Source: an uncultured Propionivibrio sp.
GTDB lineage: Bacteria > Pseudomonadota > Gammaproteobacteria > Burkholderiales > Rhodocyclaceae
Assembly (NCBI RefSeq): GCF_963666255.1
Contig: NZ_OY762656.1
Span: 930,001-994,000 of the forward strand
Reading direction: 5' to 3'
Length of the DNA stretch: 64,000 nucleotides
The notes under the pieces are model-generated. The model was not told where the DNA came from. It did not search any database and was given only the letters and a program-made list of their open reading frames with translations. Positions 26,973 to 37,563 of this stretch are shown one piece after another. The translations under genes were made by a program, and so were the position numbers. The first letter of the stretch is position 1. Each line of letters begins with the position of its first letter.

Positions 26973-28349
26973 TCATTTTCCGATACAGAAGCGGCCGAAA
27001 ATCTCGCCAAGGAGATCGTCGGCGGAAAACTCGCCCGTAATTGAAGACAGCGCACGCTGCGCCAGACGCAGTTCTTCGGCGAACAGTTCGAGTTGCGGCA
27101 GTTGCGCACGGGCCATGCCGATATGATTTCCGGTGTCGGTCAAGGCCCTCAAATGGCGCTCGCGCGCGATGAAGACGTCCTCGGCCGGATGCCATCCGGC
27201 GATGCGCAGCAGTTCGTCACGCAACAAACCGATCCCCTCGCCGCTCTTCGCGGAAAGCCGGATCTCGACGCCCGCTTCGGTCTCTTCGCGCCCCACCCCG
27301 CCCCCCGCCAGATCAACCTTGTTGCAGACAGTAATGCGCGTGATTCCGGGCGCAAGGCGGGCGATGATCTCAGCGTCGGCCGACGTCACCCCCACTCGCG
27401 CATCGACGAGCAGAAGAACGACATCGGCACGCTCGATCTCGCGCCAGGTCCGCTCGATGCCGATCCGCTCGACTTCGTCGTCAGTCTCGCGCAGACCGGC
27501 GGTATCGATGACGTGCAGCGGAATCCCTTCGATTTGCAGACTGCCGCGCACAACGTCGCGGGTGGTTCCAGCGATCGGTGTGACGATGGCCAGTTCATCG
27601 CCGGCCAGACGGTTCAGGAGGCTCGACTTGCCGACATTCGGCTGCCCGACGATCACCACATGCAGGCCGCTCTGCAGCAAGCGGCCCTGGTGGGCCCGAT
27701 CACACACGGTGGAAAGGCGGGCCTGCAAGCGATCGAGACGTCCAAAAGCATCGGCCGCTTCGAGAAAATCGATTTCCTCGTCGGGAAAGTCCAGGGTGGC
27801 CTCGGTCAGTGCCCGCAACTCGGTCAACTGATCAAGGAGAAAATGAATCTCGCGGGAAAAATCGCCATGCAGCGAGCGGACCGCGCTGCGCGCGGCCGCG
27901 ACCGTGGATGCATCGATCAGATCGGCAACGGCTTCGGCCTGGGCCAGATCCAGCTTGCCGTTGAGAAAGGCGCGGCGGGTGAATTCCCCTGGTTCCGCAA
28001 GCCTGGCTCCTAGGTCGAGGCAGCGTGACAACAGCAGTTGCAGCACCATCGGGCCACCATGGCCATGCAACTCGATGACGTCTTCACCGGTAAAGGAATG
28101 CGGCGCCGGAAAATACAGGATCAGGCCGGTATCGAGCAGACTACCATCGGCTGCCAAAAAATCGACCAGTGTCGCCACGCGCGGCGCCGGCAATTTTCCG
28201 CATAGTGCCTGGGCATAGGCGCCGATAGCGCGCCCGGAGAGTCTGACGATCCCCACCCCGCCCCGCCCGGGGGCGGTGGCGATGGCGGCAATCGTTTCGC
28301 TTGGGACCGATCGGTCAGGCTTTGGCGTCGTTGGCGGCTTTTCCACCAC
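26973..28349 (-). CDS. mnmE: tRNA modification GTPase MnmE (TrmE)
   Basis: 458 residues. Together with MnmG it makes the cmnm5 group on U34 of tRNA wobble positions. The N-terminal folate-binding domain begins [19 protein letters not shown]; the G domain has GQPNVGKSS (near 230), DTAGLRE and NKVD; the C-terminus ends with the conserved CIGK, whose cysteine is catalytic. The ATG overlaps the yidC 3' end by about 35 bases; no nearer ATG, GTG or TTG fits the family N-terminus. It is co-directional with yidC. Confidence 0.95.
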   Translation of the reverse strand: MVEKPPTTPKPDRSVPSETIAAIATAPGRGGVGIVRLSGRAIGAYAQALCGKLPAPRVATLVDFLAADGSLLDTGLILYFPAPHSFTGEDVIELHGHGGPMVLQLLLSRCLDLGARLAEPGEFTRRAFLNGKLDLAQAEAVADLIDASTVAAARSAVRSLHGDFSREIHFLLDQLTELRALTEATLDFPDEEIDFLEAADAFGRLDRLQARLSTVCDRAHQGRLLQSGLHVVIVGQPNVGKSSLLNRLAGDELAIVTPIAGTTRDVVRGSLQIEGIPLHVIDTAGLRETDDEVERIGIERTWREIERADVVLLLVDARVGVTSADAEIIARLAPGITRITVCNKVDLAGGGVGREETEAGVEIRLSAKSGEGIGLLRDELLRIAGWHPAEDVFIARERHLRALTDTGNHIGMARAQLPQLELFAEELRLAQRALSSITGEFSADDLLGEIFGRFCIGK

Positions 28350-30006
28350 TTTCGATCATCCGCGTGATCTGCCATTGCTGGGCAATGGAAAGGATGTTGT
28401 TAACCACCCAGTACAGCACGAGACCTGCCGGGAAGAAGAGGAACATCGCACCGAAAATGATCGGCATCAACAACATCACCTTGGCCTGGATAGGATCGGG
28501 CGGCGTCGGATTCAGCTTGGTCTGGATGAACATGGTGATGACCATGATGATCGGCAGAACAAAATACGGATCCTTCGACGACAAATCGTGGATCCAGAGC
28601 GTCCAGGGCGCATCACGCATTTCCACGGCACCCAGGAGCGCCCAATACAAAGCGATAAAGACCGGGATCTGGATGACGATCGGCAAACAGCCACCCAGCG
28701 GATTGATTTTCTCGCTCTTGTAGAGATTCATCATCTCGGTGTTGAGTTTCTGCTTGTCATCGCCATAACGCTCCTTGAGCGCATTCAGGCGCGGCGTAAC
28801 AGCCTTCATCTTGGCCATCGACTTGTAGCTCGCCGCCGACAGCGGGAAGAACAGCAGCTTGATGAAAATCGTCAGGATGATGATGGCCCAACCCCAGTTA
28901 CCCACAAGCTTGTGGATAACTTCAAGGCACCAGAAAATCGGTGCGGCGACAATCGTCAGCCAACCATAGTCCACCACCAGCGGCAGACCCTTGGCGCCAA
29001 TACCGCCGTCTGCCACGGGTTTGGCAAGCTGATCAAGTGTCGACTGGATTTGCGGACCGGCGTACAGGGAAACCGACTGGCTCGCCTTTGCACCTGCCGC
29101 CACCGGCGGAACGGGGACGATCAGGCCGGCGGTAACGACGCTGGTTCCATCGAGCTTGCGTACAAAAAACTCACGCGGCAGCTTTTCTTCAGGCACCCAG
29201 GCCGAGACGAAATAGTGCTGAACCATGGCCATCCAGCCGTTATCAGCCTTTTCGACGAACTTCGCCTTGCCTTTCTCGATATCCTTGAACTCGACCTTCT
29301 GGAATTTCTCCTGCTCGGTATAAAGCGCCGGACCGGTAAAGGTGCTGACCGTGCTGCTCTCGCCTTCCGGCGTTTCCGTATCGCGCTGCAACTGGAAATA
29401 CGCGTGTGGCGTCAAATCCTTGCCGCTACCGTTCTCGATTTCGTGCGTCACGCCAATCAGATAACTGCCGCGGGTAAAGGTATAGATTTTCGCGACCTTG
29501 ACACCACCAATGACAGATTCGAGCCGCAACTGCAAGGTCTTGTCGTCGGCGCCGAGTTCGCGGGCGCCCTTGGCGGCAGTAAATCGCGTCTTGTGATTCG
29601 GCAATCCGTCGCCGATCAGGCCGCTTTGCGCCAGATACTGGTGCTTCGCCTCAAAGAGCGAGAACTGCTTGTCTTTGTCAGTGACCGACTTGTACTTGCT
29701 CAGGTCCAATCCAACGATATCGCCGCCAAGCGTCGATATTGAAGCAGTGAAGAGATCCGTCTTGATCGTGACGACATCGGCCTTCGCGTCAGCCGGTGTC
29801 ACCGCCGCGACAGCAGCCGTTTGTCCCGGCACTGCAGCCTTCGTGGCCGGCGTCGGTGTCGGTGCCGGAACCGAGCCATTGGTGGGGGCTGCAGCACTTT
29901 GGGTCTGAGCCGGAACAGGCGGCTGGTTATATTTTTGCCAGGCATCCCAAAGCATGACCAGCGAGAACGAGAATATCAGCAGTAGAACCAGGCGTTTATT
30001 GTCCAT
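28315..30006 (-). CDS. yidC: Membrane protein insertase YidC
   Basis: 563 residues of the Gram-negative type. An N-terminal helix (about 5-22) is followed by a Pro/Ala/Thr-rich linker, the periplasmic beta-sandwich domain (about 60-345), and five C-terminal helices with the insertase core (for example [21 protein letters not shown] near 470). YidC inserts and folds inner-membrane proteins alone or with SecYEG. It follows yidD by 19 bases in the conserved order. Confidence 0.96.
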   Translation of the reverse strand: MDNKRLVLLLIFSFSLVMLWDAWQKYNQPPVPAQTQSAAAPTNGSVPAPTPTPATKAAVPGQTAAVAAVTPADAKADVVTIKTDLFTASISTLGGDIVGLDLSKYKSVTDKDKQFSLFEAKHQYLAQSGLIGDGLPNHKTRFTAAKGARELGADDKTLQLRLESVIGGVKVAKIYTFTRGSYLIGVTHEIENGSGKDLTPHAYFQLQRDTETPEGESSTVSTFTGPALYTEQEKFQKVEFKDIEKGKAKFVEKADNGWMAMVQHYFVSAWVPEEKLPREFFVRKLDGTSVVTAGLIVPVPPVAAGAKASQSVSLYAGPQIQSTLDQLAKPVADGGIGAKGLPLVVDYGWLTIVAAPIFWCLEVIHKLVGNWGWAIIILTIFIKLLFFPLSAASYKSMAKMKAVTPRLNALKERYGDDKQKLNTEMMNLYKSEKINPLGGCLPIVIQIPVFIALYWALLGAVEMRDAPWTLWIHDLSSKDPYFVLPIIMVITMFIQTKLNPTPPDPIQAKVMLLMPIIFGAMFLFFPAGLVLYWVVNNILSIAQQWQITRMIESGGKAANDAKA

Positions 30007-30025
30007 GAACGGCCTATGTCAGTAA

Positions 30026-30235
30026 TCAGGGGACGGGATCAACGCCACCCGGACTCCATGGGTGGCAACGAAAAAGACGTGCAATTCCAAGGCGCATCCC
30101 TTTTAGGGCGCCGTATTTCTGAACAGCTTCTGCCGCATATTCAGAGCAACTCGGATAAAAACGGCATCGCTGCCCGAGCATCGGGCTGATGGCATACTGA
30201 TAGAAGCGAATCATCGCCAGCAGCATGGATCTCAT
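30026..30235 (-). CDS. yidD: Membrane protein insertion efficiency factor YidD
   Basis: 69 residues. Family signature [20 protein letters not shown], then [10 protein letters not shown] and the C-terminal [13 protein letters not shown] small, basic, membrane-associated protein aiding YidC-dependent insertion. It begins four bases after rnpA and precedes yidC, the order usual in Proteobacteria. Confidence 0.93.
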   Translation of the reverse strand: MRSMLLAMIRFYQYAISPMLGQRCRFYPSCSEYAAEAVQKYGALKGMRLGIARLFRCHPWSPGGVDPVP

Positions 30236-30239
30236 GGCC

Positions 30240-30602
30240 TCACCGTCGAGTTGTGCTCATCTTGTCGAACAGGCTCTGCATTTCCTCGGCCAAAGCTTGC
30301 CGATCAAGCTCGACCGGACGTACGGCCAGACGCAATACGAGATCTCTCTGGACAAGTTGGCCTCGGATCTGGCGAAAGCTTTCCCGGGCTAATCGGCGAA
30401 CTAGATTTCTATCCACAGAGCGCCTTAACAAACGCTTCGCGACAACCAGTCCCAATCGGGGCCCGGTTTTCTCGCTCTCTGTTTGAGGCCGGTAATGTAG
30501 CAGGAAATGCCGGCTCTTGACTGCTTTCCGAAAACCAAAAACGGATGAAAATTCATCCGTTTTTGTCAGTCGATAGTGCCTTGGAAACGTAGCTCGCGTC
30601 AC
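30240..30602 (-). CDS. rnpA: Ribonuclease P protein component
   Basis: 120 residues from a GTG at 30602 with AAGGG about nine bases upstream. It has the RNR motif region [20 protein letters not shown] and then RRLARESFR, which contacts the RNase P RNA. It helps mature tRNA 5' ends. An inverted repeat with terminator-like form lies inside its 5' coding part (30537-30564). It follows rpmH by 32 bases. Confidence 0.93.
   Translation of the reverse strand: MTRATFPRHYRLTKTDEFSSVFGFRKAVKSRHFLLHYRPQTESEKTGPRLGLVVAKRLLRRSVDRNLVRRLARESFRQIRGQLVQRDLVLRLAVRPVELDRQALAEEMQSLFDKMSTTRR
30537..30564 (-). terminator. Inverted repeat inside rnpA with intrinsic-terminator form (possible attenuator)
   Basis: A perfect 13-bp inverted repeat (30537-30549 with 30552-30564) around a two-base centre. 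Read on the minus strand it is a hairpin with an inner ACGGATGAA arm, preceded by A4 and followed by T5 and a further T-rich stretch. It lies about 13-22 codons into rnpA. In E. coli, rpmH is made in great excess over rnpA and a partial terminator near the start of rnpA has been proposed. Position and form here fit that role; the stem is only moderately GC-rich. Confidence 0.5.
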
Positions 30603-30634
30603 GGGCGTTTGCCCTTGACCGTATAACCGTCGGA

Positions 30635-30769
30635 TCAGACAGCCAGACGATGCCGGCCTTTGGCGCGACGAGCACGAATCACAGCACGACCTCCACGGGT
30701 GGCCATACGGACGAGAAAGCCGTGGGTACGTTTACGACGGACGACGGACGGTTGGTAGGTACGTTTCAT
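30635..30769 (-). CDS. rpmH: Large ribosomal subunit protein bL34
   Basis: 44 residues, the standard bL34 length. It starts [20 protein letters not shown] and continues with [21 protein letters not shown], the nearly invariant family sequence. It is highly basic and is the first gene of the rpmH-rnpA-yidD-yidC-mnmE run. It is too short for many gene finders. A strong promoter precedes it. Confidence 0.96.
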   Translation of the reverse strand: MKRTYQPSVVRRKRTHGFLVRMATRGGRAVIRARRAKGRHRLAV

Positions 30770-30815
30770 GATCAAACCTTCAGGGATTGTTACAAGGTTA
30801 CAAAGTAAACGCGCA

Positions 30816-30845
30816 ATTAGACATGCTTAGCTTATTGTTTGTCAA
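30816..30845 (-). promoter_or_regulatory. Strong sigma-70 promoter for rpmH
   Basis: On the minus strand a perfect TTGACA (30845-30840) is separated by 18 bases from TCTAAT (30821-30816, five of six). The ATG of rpmH lies 46 bases downstream. This is the best -35 element in the window, fitting a ribosomal-protein gene. Confidence 0.7.
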
Positions 30846-30865
30846 GCTTAAATTTGTGAATTTGC

Positions 30866-30874
30866 TGTGGATAA
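30866..30874 (-). promoter_or_regulatory. DnaA box upstream of dnaA
   Basis: The bases TGTGGATAA are a perfect match to the DnaA box TTATCCACA on the minus strand. The site overlaps the -35 position of the candidate dnaA promoter, suggesting autorepression. Confidence 0.75.
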
Positions 30875-30896
30875 CTTCTCCCCATCGGGGTAAAAT
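30868..30896 (+). promoter_or_regulatory. Candidate dnaA promoter overlapping a DnaA box
   Basis: A TAAAAT -10 (30891-30896) with, 17 bases upstream, TGGATA (three of six), which is part of the DnaA box. About 130 bases of leader precede the dnaA ATG at 31025. Confidence 0.35.
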
Positions 30897-31024
30897 CCTT
30901 CCTCCATGGGAGTCCATGGCTCAATCCGCGCGAAACGATTGCTATCGCAATTGATGTGTCGATTACCGCGATTTTTTTTCATCTTCTGCCTCGCCAGAAA
31001 TAAAGTTTATATCCTTCTCCCGTA

Positions 31025-32422
31025 ATGAGCAGCTTCTGGACATCCTGTTTGGCCCAGTTCGAACAAGAACTTCCGCCGCAACAATTCAACACCTGGATTC
31101 GCCCACTTCGATTAGTCGGAGAGGACGACCCCGCCAATGGCTTGCACCTGATTGCACCAAACGGCTTTATCCTCAAATGGGTCAAGGAGCGTTATCTCGC
31201 CCGGATTGAAGAGTTGGGCCAGGTATTCTTTTCCGAGCCGGTGTCCGTGTCGCTGTTATTGGCTGAACGCGGCACCTCACCCGTCGCTCCGGCCAAGCAG
31301 TCTCCGTCGCCCTCGCCGGTCCAAACACCCGCGGCCCCCGCCGGATTACCGCCGGCGACAATTGAACGGCCGCTCGATAAGACGCGCTCGCCCTATGAGA
31401 AAACCCGACTGATTGCCGGCTTCACCTTCGACAATCTCATCGTCGGCAAGGCTAATGACCTTGCCCGCGCCGCTTCGATGCAAGTTGCACTGAACCCCGG
31501 CGGACTGGCGTACAACCCGATGTTCATTTACGGTGGCGCTGGTCTTGGCAAGACCCACCTGATCCACGCCATCGGCAATCACATCCTCAAGCAGAATCCG
31601 GATACGGTCGTCCGCTATGTTCACGCAGAAGACTATTACTCTGACGTCGTTCGCGCCTATCAGACAAAGTCTTTCGACGTGTTCAAGCGGTATTACCGCT
31701 CGCTTGATGTACTGCTGTTGGACGACGTCCAGTTCTTCAACGGAAAGAACCGGACACAAGAAGAATTTTTCTTTGTTTTCAACGCATTGATTGAAGCAAA
31801 GAAGCAAATCGTCATCAGTTGCGATACGTATCCAAAAGATATTTCGGGACTGGAGGATCGGCTGATCACGCGGTTCGACTGGGGACTGACAGTTCAGATT
31901 GAACCGCCCGAGATCGAAATGCGGGTAGCAATCCTCAAGAAAAAAGCGGAAGCCGAAAGCGTTCAACTGGACGATGAGGTCGCTTTCTACATCGCCAAGC
32001 ATCTTCGCTCCAACGTTCGCGAACTCGAAGGCGCGCTCAAGAAGGTGCTCGCCTATGCCGCATTCCACGGACGTCGCATCGACCTTGATCTCGCCAAAGA
32101 GTCTCTGAAAGATGTCGTTGGCGCGGTCAACAGGCAAATCACCGTCGAAAATATCCAGAAGACGGTTGCTGACTATTACAAAATCAAGGTTGCCGATCTG
32201 TTCTCAAGCAAACGTACCCGGCAGGTCGTTCGCCCGAGACAAGTCGCCATGTGGCTCTCCAAGAATCTGACTTCGCAGAGTTATCCCGCGATCGGGGAAT
32301 CTTTCGGCGGCCGCGATCACACAACGGTATTGCATGCCGTGAGAACGATCGAAGCGCTACGTTCGAAAGACAACGAGCTGAATCATGACGTGCATGTGCT
32401 GCTACAGGTACTAAAAGGATAA
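31025..32422 (+). CDS. dnaA: Chromosomal replication initiator protein DnaA
   Basis: 465 residues, normal length. Domain I (about 1-80) is followed by a Pro-rich linker; the AAA+ domain has GGAGLGKTHLIHAIG (near 173), LLLDDVQFF (Walker B) and the sensor ISCDTYPKDI. Domain IV contains the DNA-reading signature GGRDHTTVLHAVRTI near 420-435. It opens oriC and recruits the DnaB loader. No Shine-Dalgarno is visible before the ATG. It is flanked by DnaA boxes and followed by dnaN. Confidence 0.97.
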   Translation: MSSFWTSCLAQFEQELPPQQFNTWIRPLRLVGEDDPANGLHLIAPNGFILKWVKERYLARIEELGQVFFSEPVSVSLLLAERGTSPVAPAKQSPSPSPVQTPAAPAGLPPATIERPLDKTRSPYEKTRLIAGFTFDNLIVGKANDLARAASMQVALNPGGLAYNPMFIYGGAGLGKTHLIHAIGNHILKQNPDTVVRYVHAEDYYSDVVRAYQTKSFDVFKRYYRSLDVLLLDDVQFFNGKNRTQEEFFFVFNALIEAKKQIVISCDTYPKDISGLEDRLITRFDWGLTVQIEPPEIEMRVAILKKKAEAESVQLDDEVAFYIAKHLRSNVRELEGALKKVLAYAAFHGRRIDLDLAKESLKDVVGAVNRQITVENIQKTVADYYKIKVADLFSSKRTRQVVRPRQVAMWLSKNLTSQSYPAIGESFGGRDHTTVLHAVRTIEALRSKDNELNHDVHVLLQVLKG

Positions 32423-32630
32423 CAATGTTGATGACCGGTGTAATTTCATGTGGATAATATGTTGGAAATCATCCCTTTTTTGTGAAGTGCCGTTTTTATT
32501 CAAAATTATCCACAGCGACATACAGAATTTCTTCAACGCCGATTTTTAATGATAAGTATCTGAATTAAAAATATATTTTTGTGTTATTCACAGAGTTGGC
32601 CTTGAGTTTATCTTTATAGGATTTATATAT
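32423..32630. other. oriC: Probable oriC (dnaA-dnaN intergenic region with DnaA boxes)
   Basis: 208 bp, clearly AT-richer than its surroundings. Two perfect DnaA boxes, TGTGGATAA at 32449-32457 and TTATCCACA at 32506-32514, face opposite ways. A third, TTATTCACA (32584-32592), has one mismatch. Runs such as TTTTTAATGATAAG and TTAAAAATATATTTTT between 32543 and 32580 are good unwinding candidates. Together with the single box at 30866 and the rpmH/dnaA gene order this supports an origin. Confidence 0.75.
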
Positions 32631-36274
<3,644 letters not shown>

Positions 36275-36334
36275 CTCCGCTGACCAAAATTTCGGTTATG
36301 GCGTGTTGAGGTGAGTGCATCCGCAAAACGGGTG

Positions 36335-37057
36335 ATGCGATTTGATCAGCTTCTGCAATCGCAGGGCTTGGGGTCGCGAAGCGAATGTCGTCGCATGATC
36401 GAATATGGTCGCGTGACAGTCGGTGATATGGGATTCGTCCGTGACCCAAGGTCCGAGTTTCATGTCGATGGTTTCCGGTTTTCCATTGATGGCTGCGAGC
36501 ATGAGTTTCGCCGTCAGGTCTATATCGTCATGAATAAGCCGGCGGCGTATGAGTGTTCGCATCGTCCCGATCGTTATCCCAGTATTTTCGCTCTGCTACC
36601 ACCGGAATTGATTCGGCGTGGCGTACAGGCGGTGGGGCGGTTGGATTCGGACACTACCGGCCTGCTACTGCTGTCGGACGATGGCCAGTTCATTCATTCA
36701 CTCACATCACCAAATAGGACGGTCACGAAATGTTATGAGGTGCTGGCCCGACATCCGGTCGATGATGTTCAGCTCGGAAAGTTGGAAGCAGGTGTTGTCC
36801 TGCGTGACGATCCGGAACCTGTTAGAGCGACTCAGTGCGAGCGAGTGAGTGAAAATGTTGTGCGGATGTCTGTGACCGAAGGGCGCTACCATCTGGTTAA
36901 ACGCATGGTTGCCGCGTCGGGAAATCGCGTCGAACACCTGCGGCGGCTTGCCATCGGGGGGTTCGAACTCCCCTCTTCGCTGGCACCCGGCGCCTGGCGC
37001 TGGCTCGAAACGGCTGAACTTAAGCTTCTTGGCTGGAACGCGGCCGTCGAAGATTGA
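36335..37057 (+). CDS. Pseudouridine synthase of the RsuA family
   Basis: 240 residues from ATG 36335 (MRFDQLLQSQG, the usual RsuA-type N-terminus); GTG 36311 is open eight codons upstream. An S4-type RNA-binding segment (about 1-60) precedes the catalytic domain with the family GRLDSDTTGLLLLSDDG motif, whose aspartate is the nucleophile. RsuA makes pseudouridine 516 in 16S rRNA; RluB/RluE/RluF-like members are alternatives. It follows gyrB by 60 bases. Confidence 0.88.
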   Translation: MRFDQLLQSQGLGSRSECRRMIEYGRVTVGDMGFVRDPRSEFHVDGFRFSIDGCEHEFRRQVYIVMNKPAAYECSHRPDRYPSIFALLPPELIRRGVQAVGRLDSDTTGLLLLSDDGQFIHSLTSPNRTVTKCYEVLARHPVDDVQLGKLEAGVVLRDDPEPVRATQCERVSENVVRMSVTEGRYHLVKRMVAASGNRVEHLRRLAIGGFELPSSLAPGAWRWLETAELKLLGWNAAVED

Positions 37058-37097
37058 TCTGTGGCGGCTGATTTGAAGTGATTTTGGAGGACCGGCG

Positions 37098-37457
37098 ATG
37101 CAAAACATACTGGTGATTGTTCACGCGCCAGCCTACGGAAATGAACGGATGTTGAGTGCATTACGCCTTAGTACCGCCCTGGTTGCCCAGGAAAGTACTA
37201 CCGTTGAGTTGCGCATATTTCTGATGTCCGATGCTGTTACCGTCGCGCTGTCTGGGCAAGCCGCGGCGGAAGCCGGCGGTGGTCTTCAGACGATGCTTGA
37301 GGACTTGTTGAAAAAAGGGGTCTCGGTGTGCCTGTGTCGCACCTGTGCGGCGGCGCGCGGCATCAGCGATGCGACCTTGATACCGGGTATCCGGATATCG
37401 ACGCTGCCTGAACTCGCCACGTGGACGCTCCAGGCGGACAAGGTACTCACTTTCTAA
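37098..37457 (+). CDS. DsrE family protein
   Basis: 119 residues with a GGAGG ribosome binding site. The DsrE/DsrF fold begins QNILVIVHAPAYGNERMLSALRL and has two cysteines in VSVCLCRTCAAARGI, near residues 77-83. Members act as sulfur carriers or oligomeric sulfur-relay proteins. No sulfur-relay genes are adjacent, so its partner is unknown. parS follows 30 bases after its stop. Confidence 0.85.
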   Translation: MQNILVIVHAPAYGNERMLSALRLSTALVAQESTTVELRIFLMSDAVTVALSGQAAAEAGGGLQTMLEDLLKKGVSVCLCRTCAAARGISDATLIPGIRISTLPELATWTLQADKVLTF

Positions 37458-37487
37458 GATGTCCCTCGGACACGTGATGTGCGTTCG

Positions 37488-37503
37488 TGTTCCACGTGAA
37501 ACA
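37488..37503. promoter_or_regulatory. parS: parS partition site (ParB-binding), second copy
   Basis: The bases TGTTCCACGTGAAACA fit TGTTNCACGTGAAACA at every fixed position. The site lies 3.7 kb from the first parS, in the 106-bp gap between the DsrE gene and topB, directly beside the topB terminator. Confidence 0.9.
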
Positions 37504-37533
37504 AAAAAATCGAGGCTGGGAACGCCAGCCTCA
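37503..37533 (-). terminator. Rho-independent terminator after topB
   Basis: On the minus strand GAGGCTGG (37532-37525) pairs with CCAGCCTC (37519-37512) around a 5-base loop. This is followed by a run of T residues (complement of 37509-37503). It ends the LysM-dprA-topB direction. The last base touches the parS site. Confidence 0.85.
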
Positions 37534-37563
37534 AATGCTTGTATCGAGCTCTGCGCTCGTTTG

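Noticed and set aside
28276-29742. Long antisense open frame (488 codons) opposite yidC
   Set aside because: Shadow of yidC with no recognisable domain.
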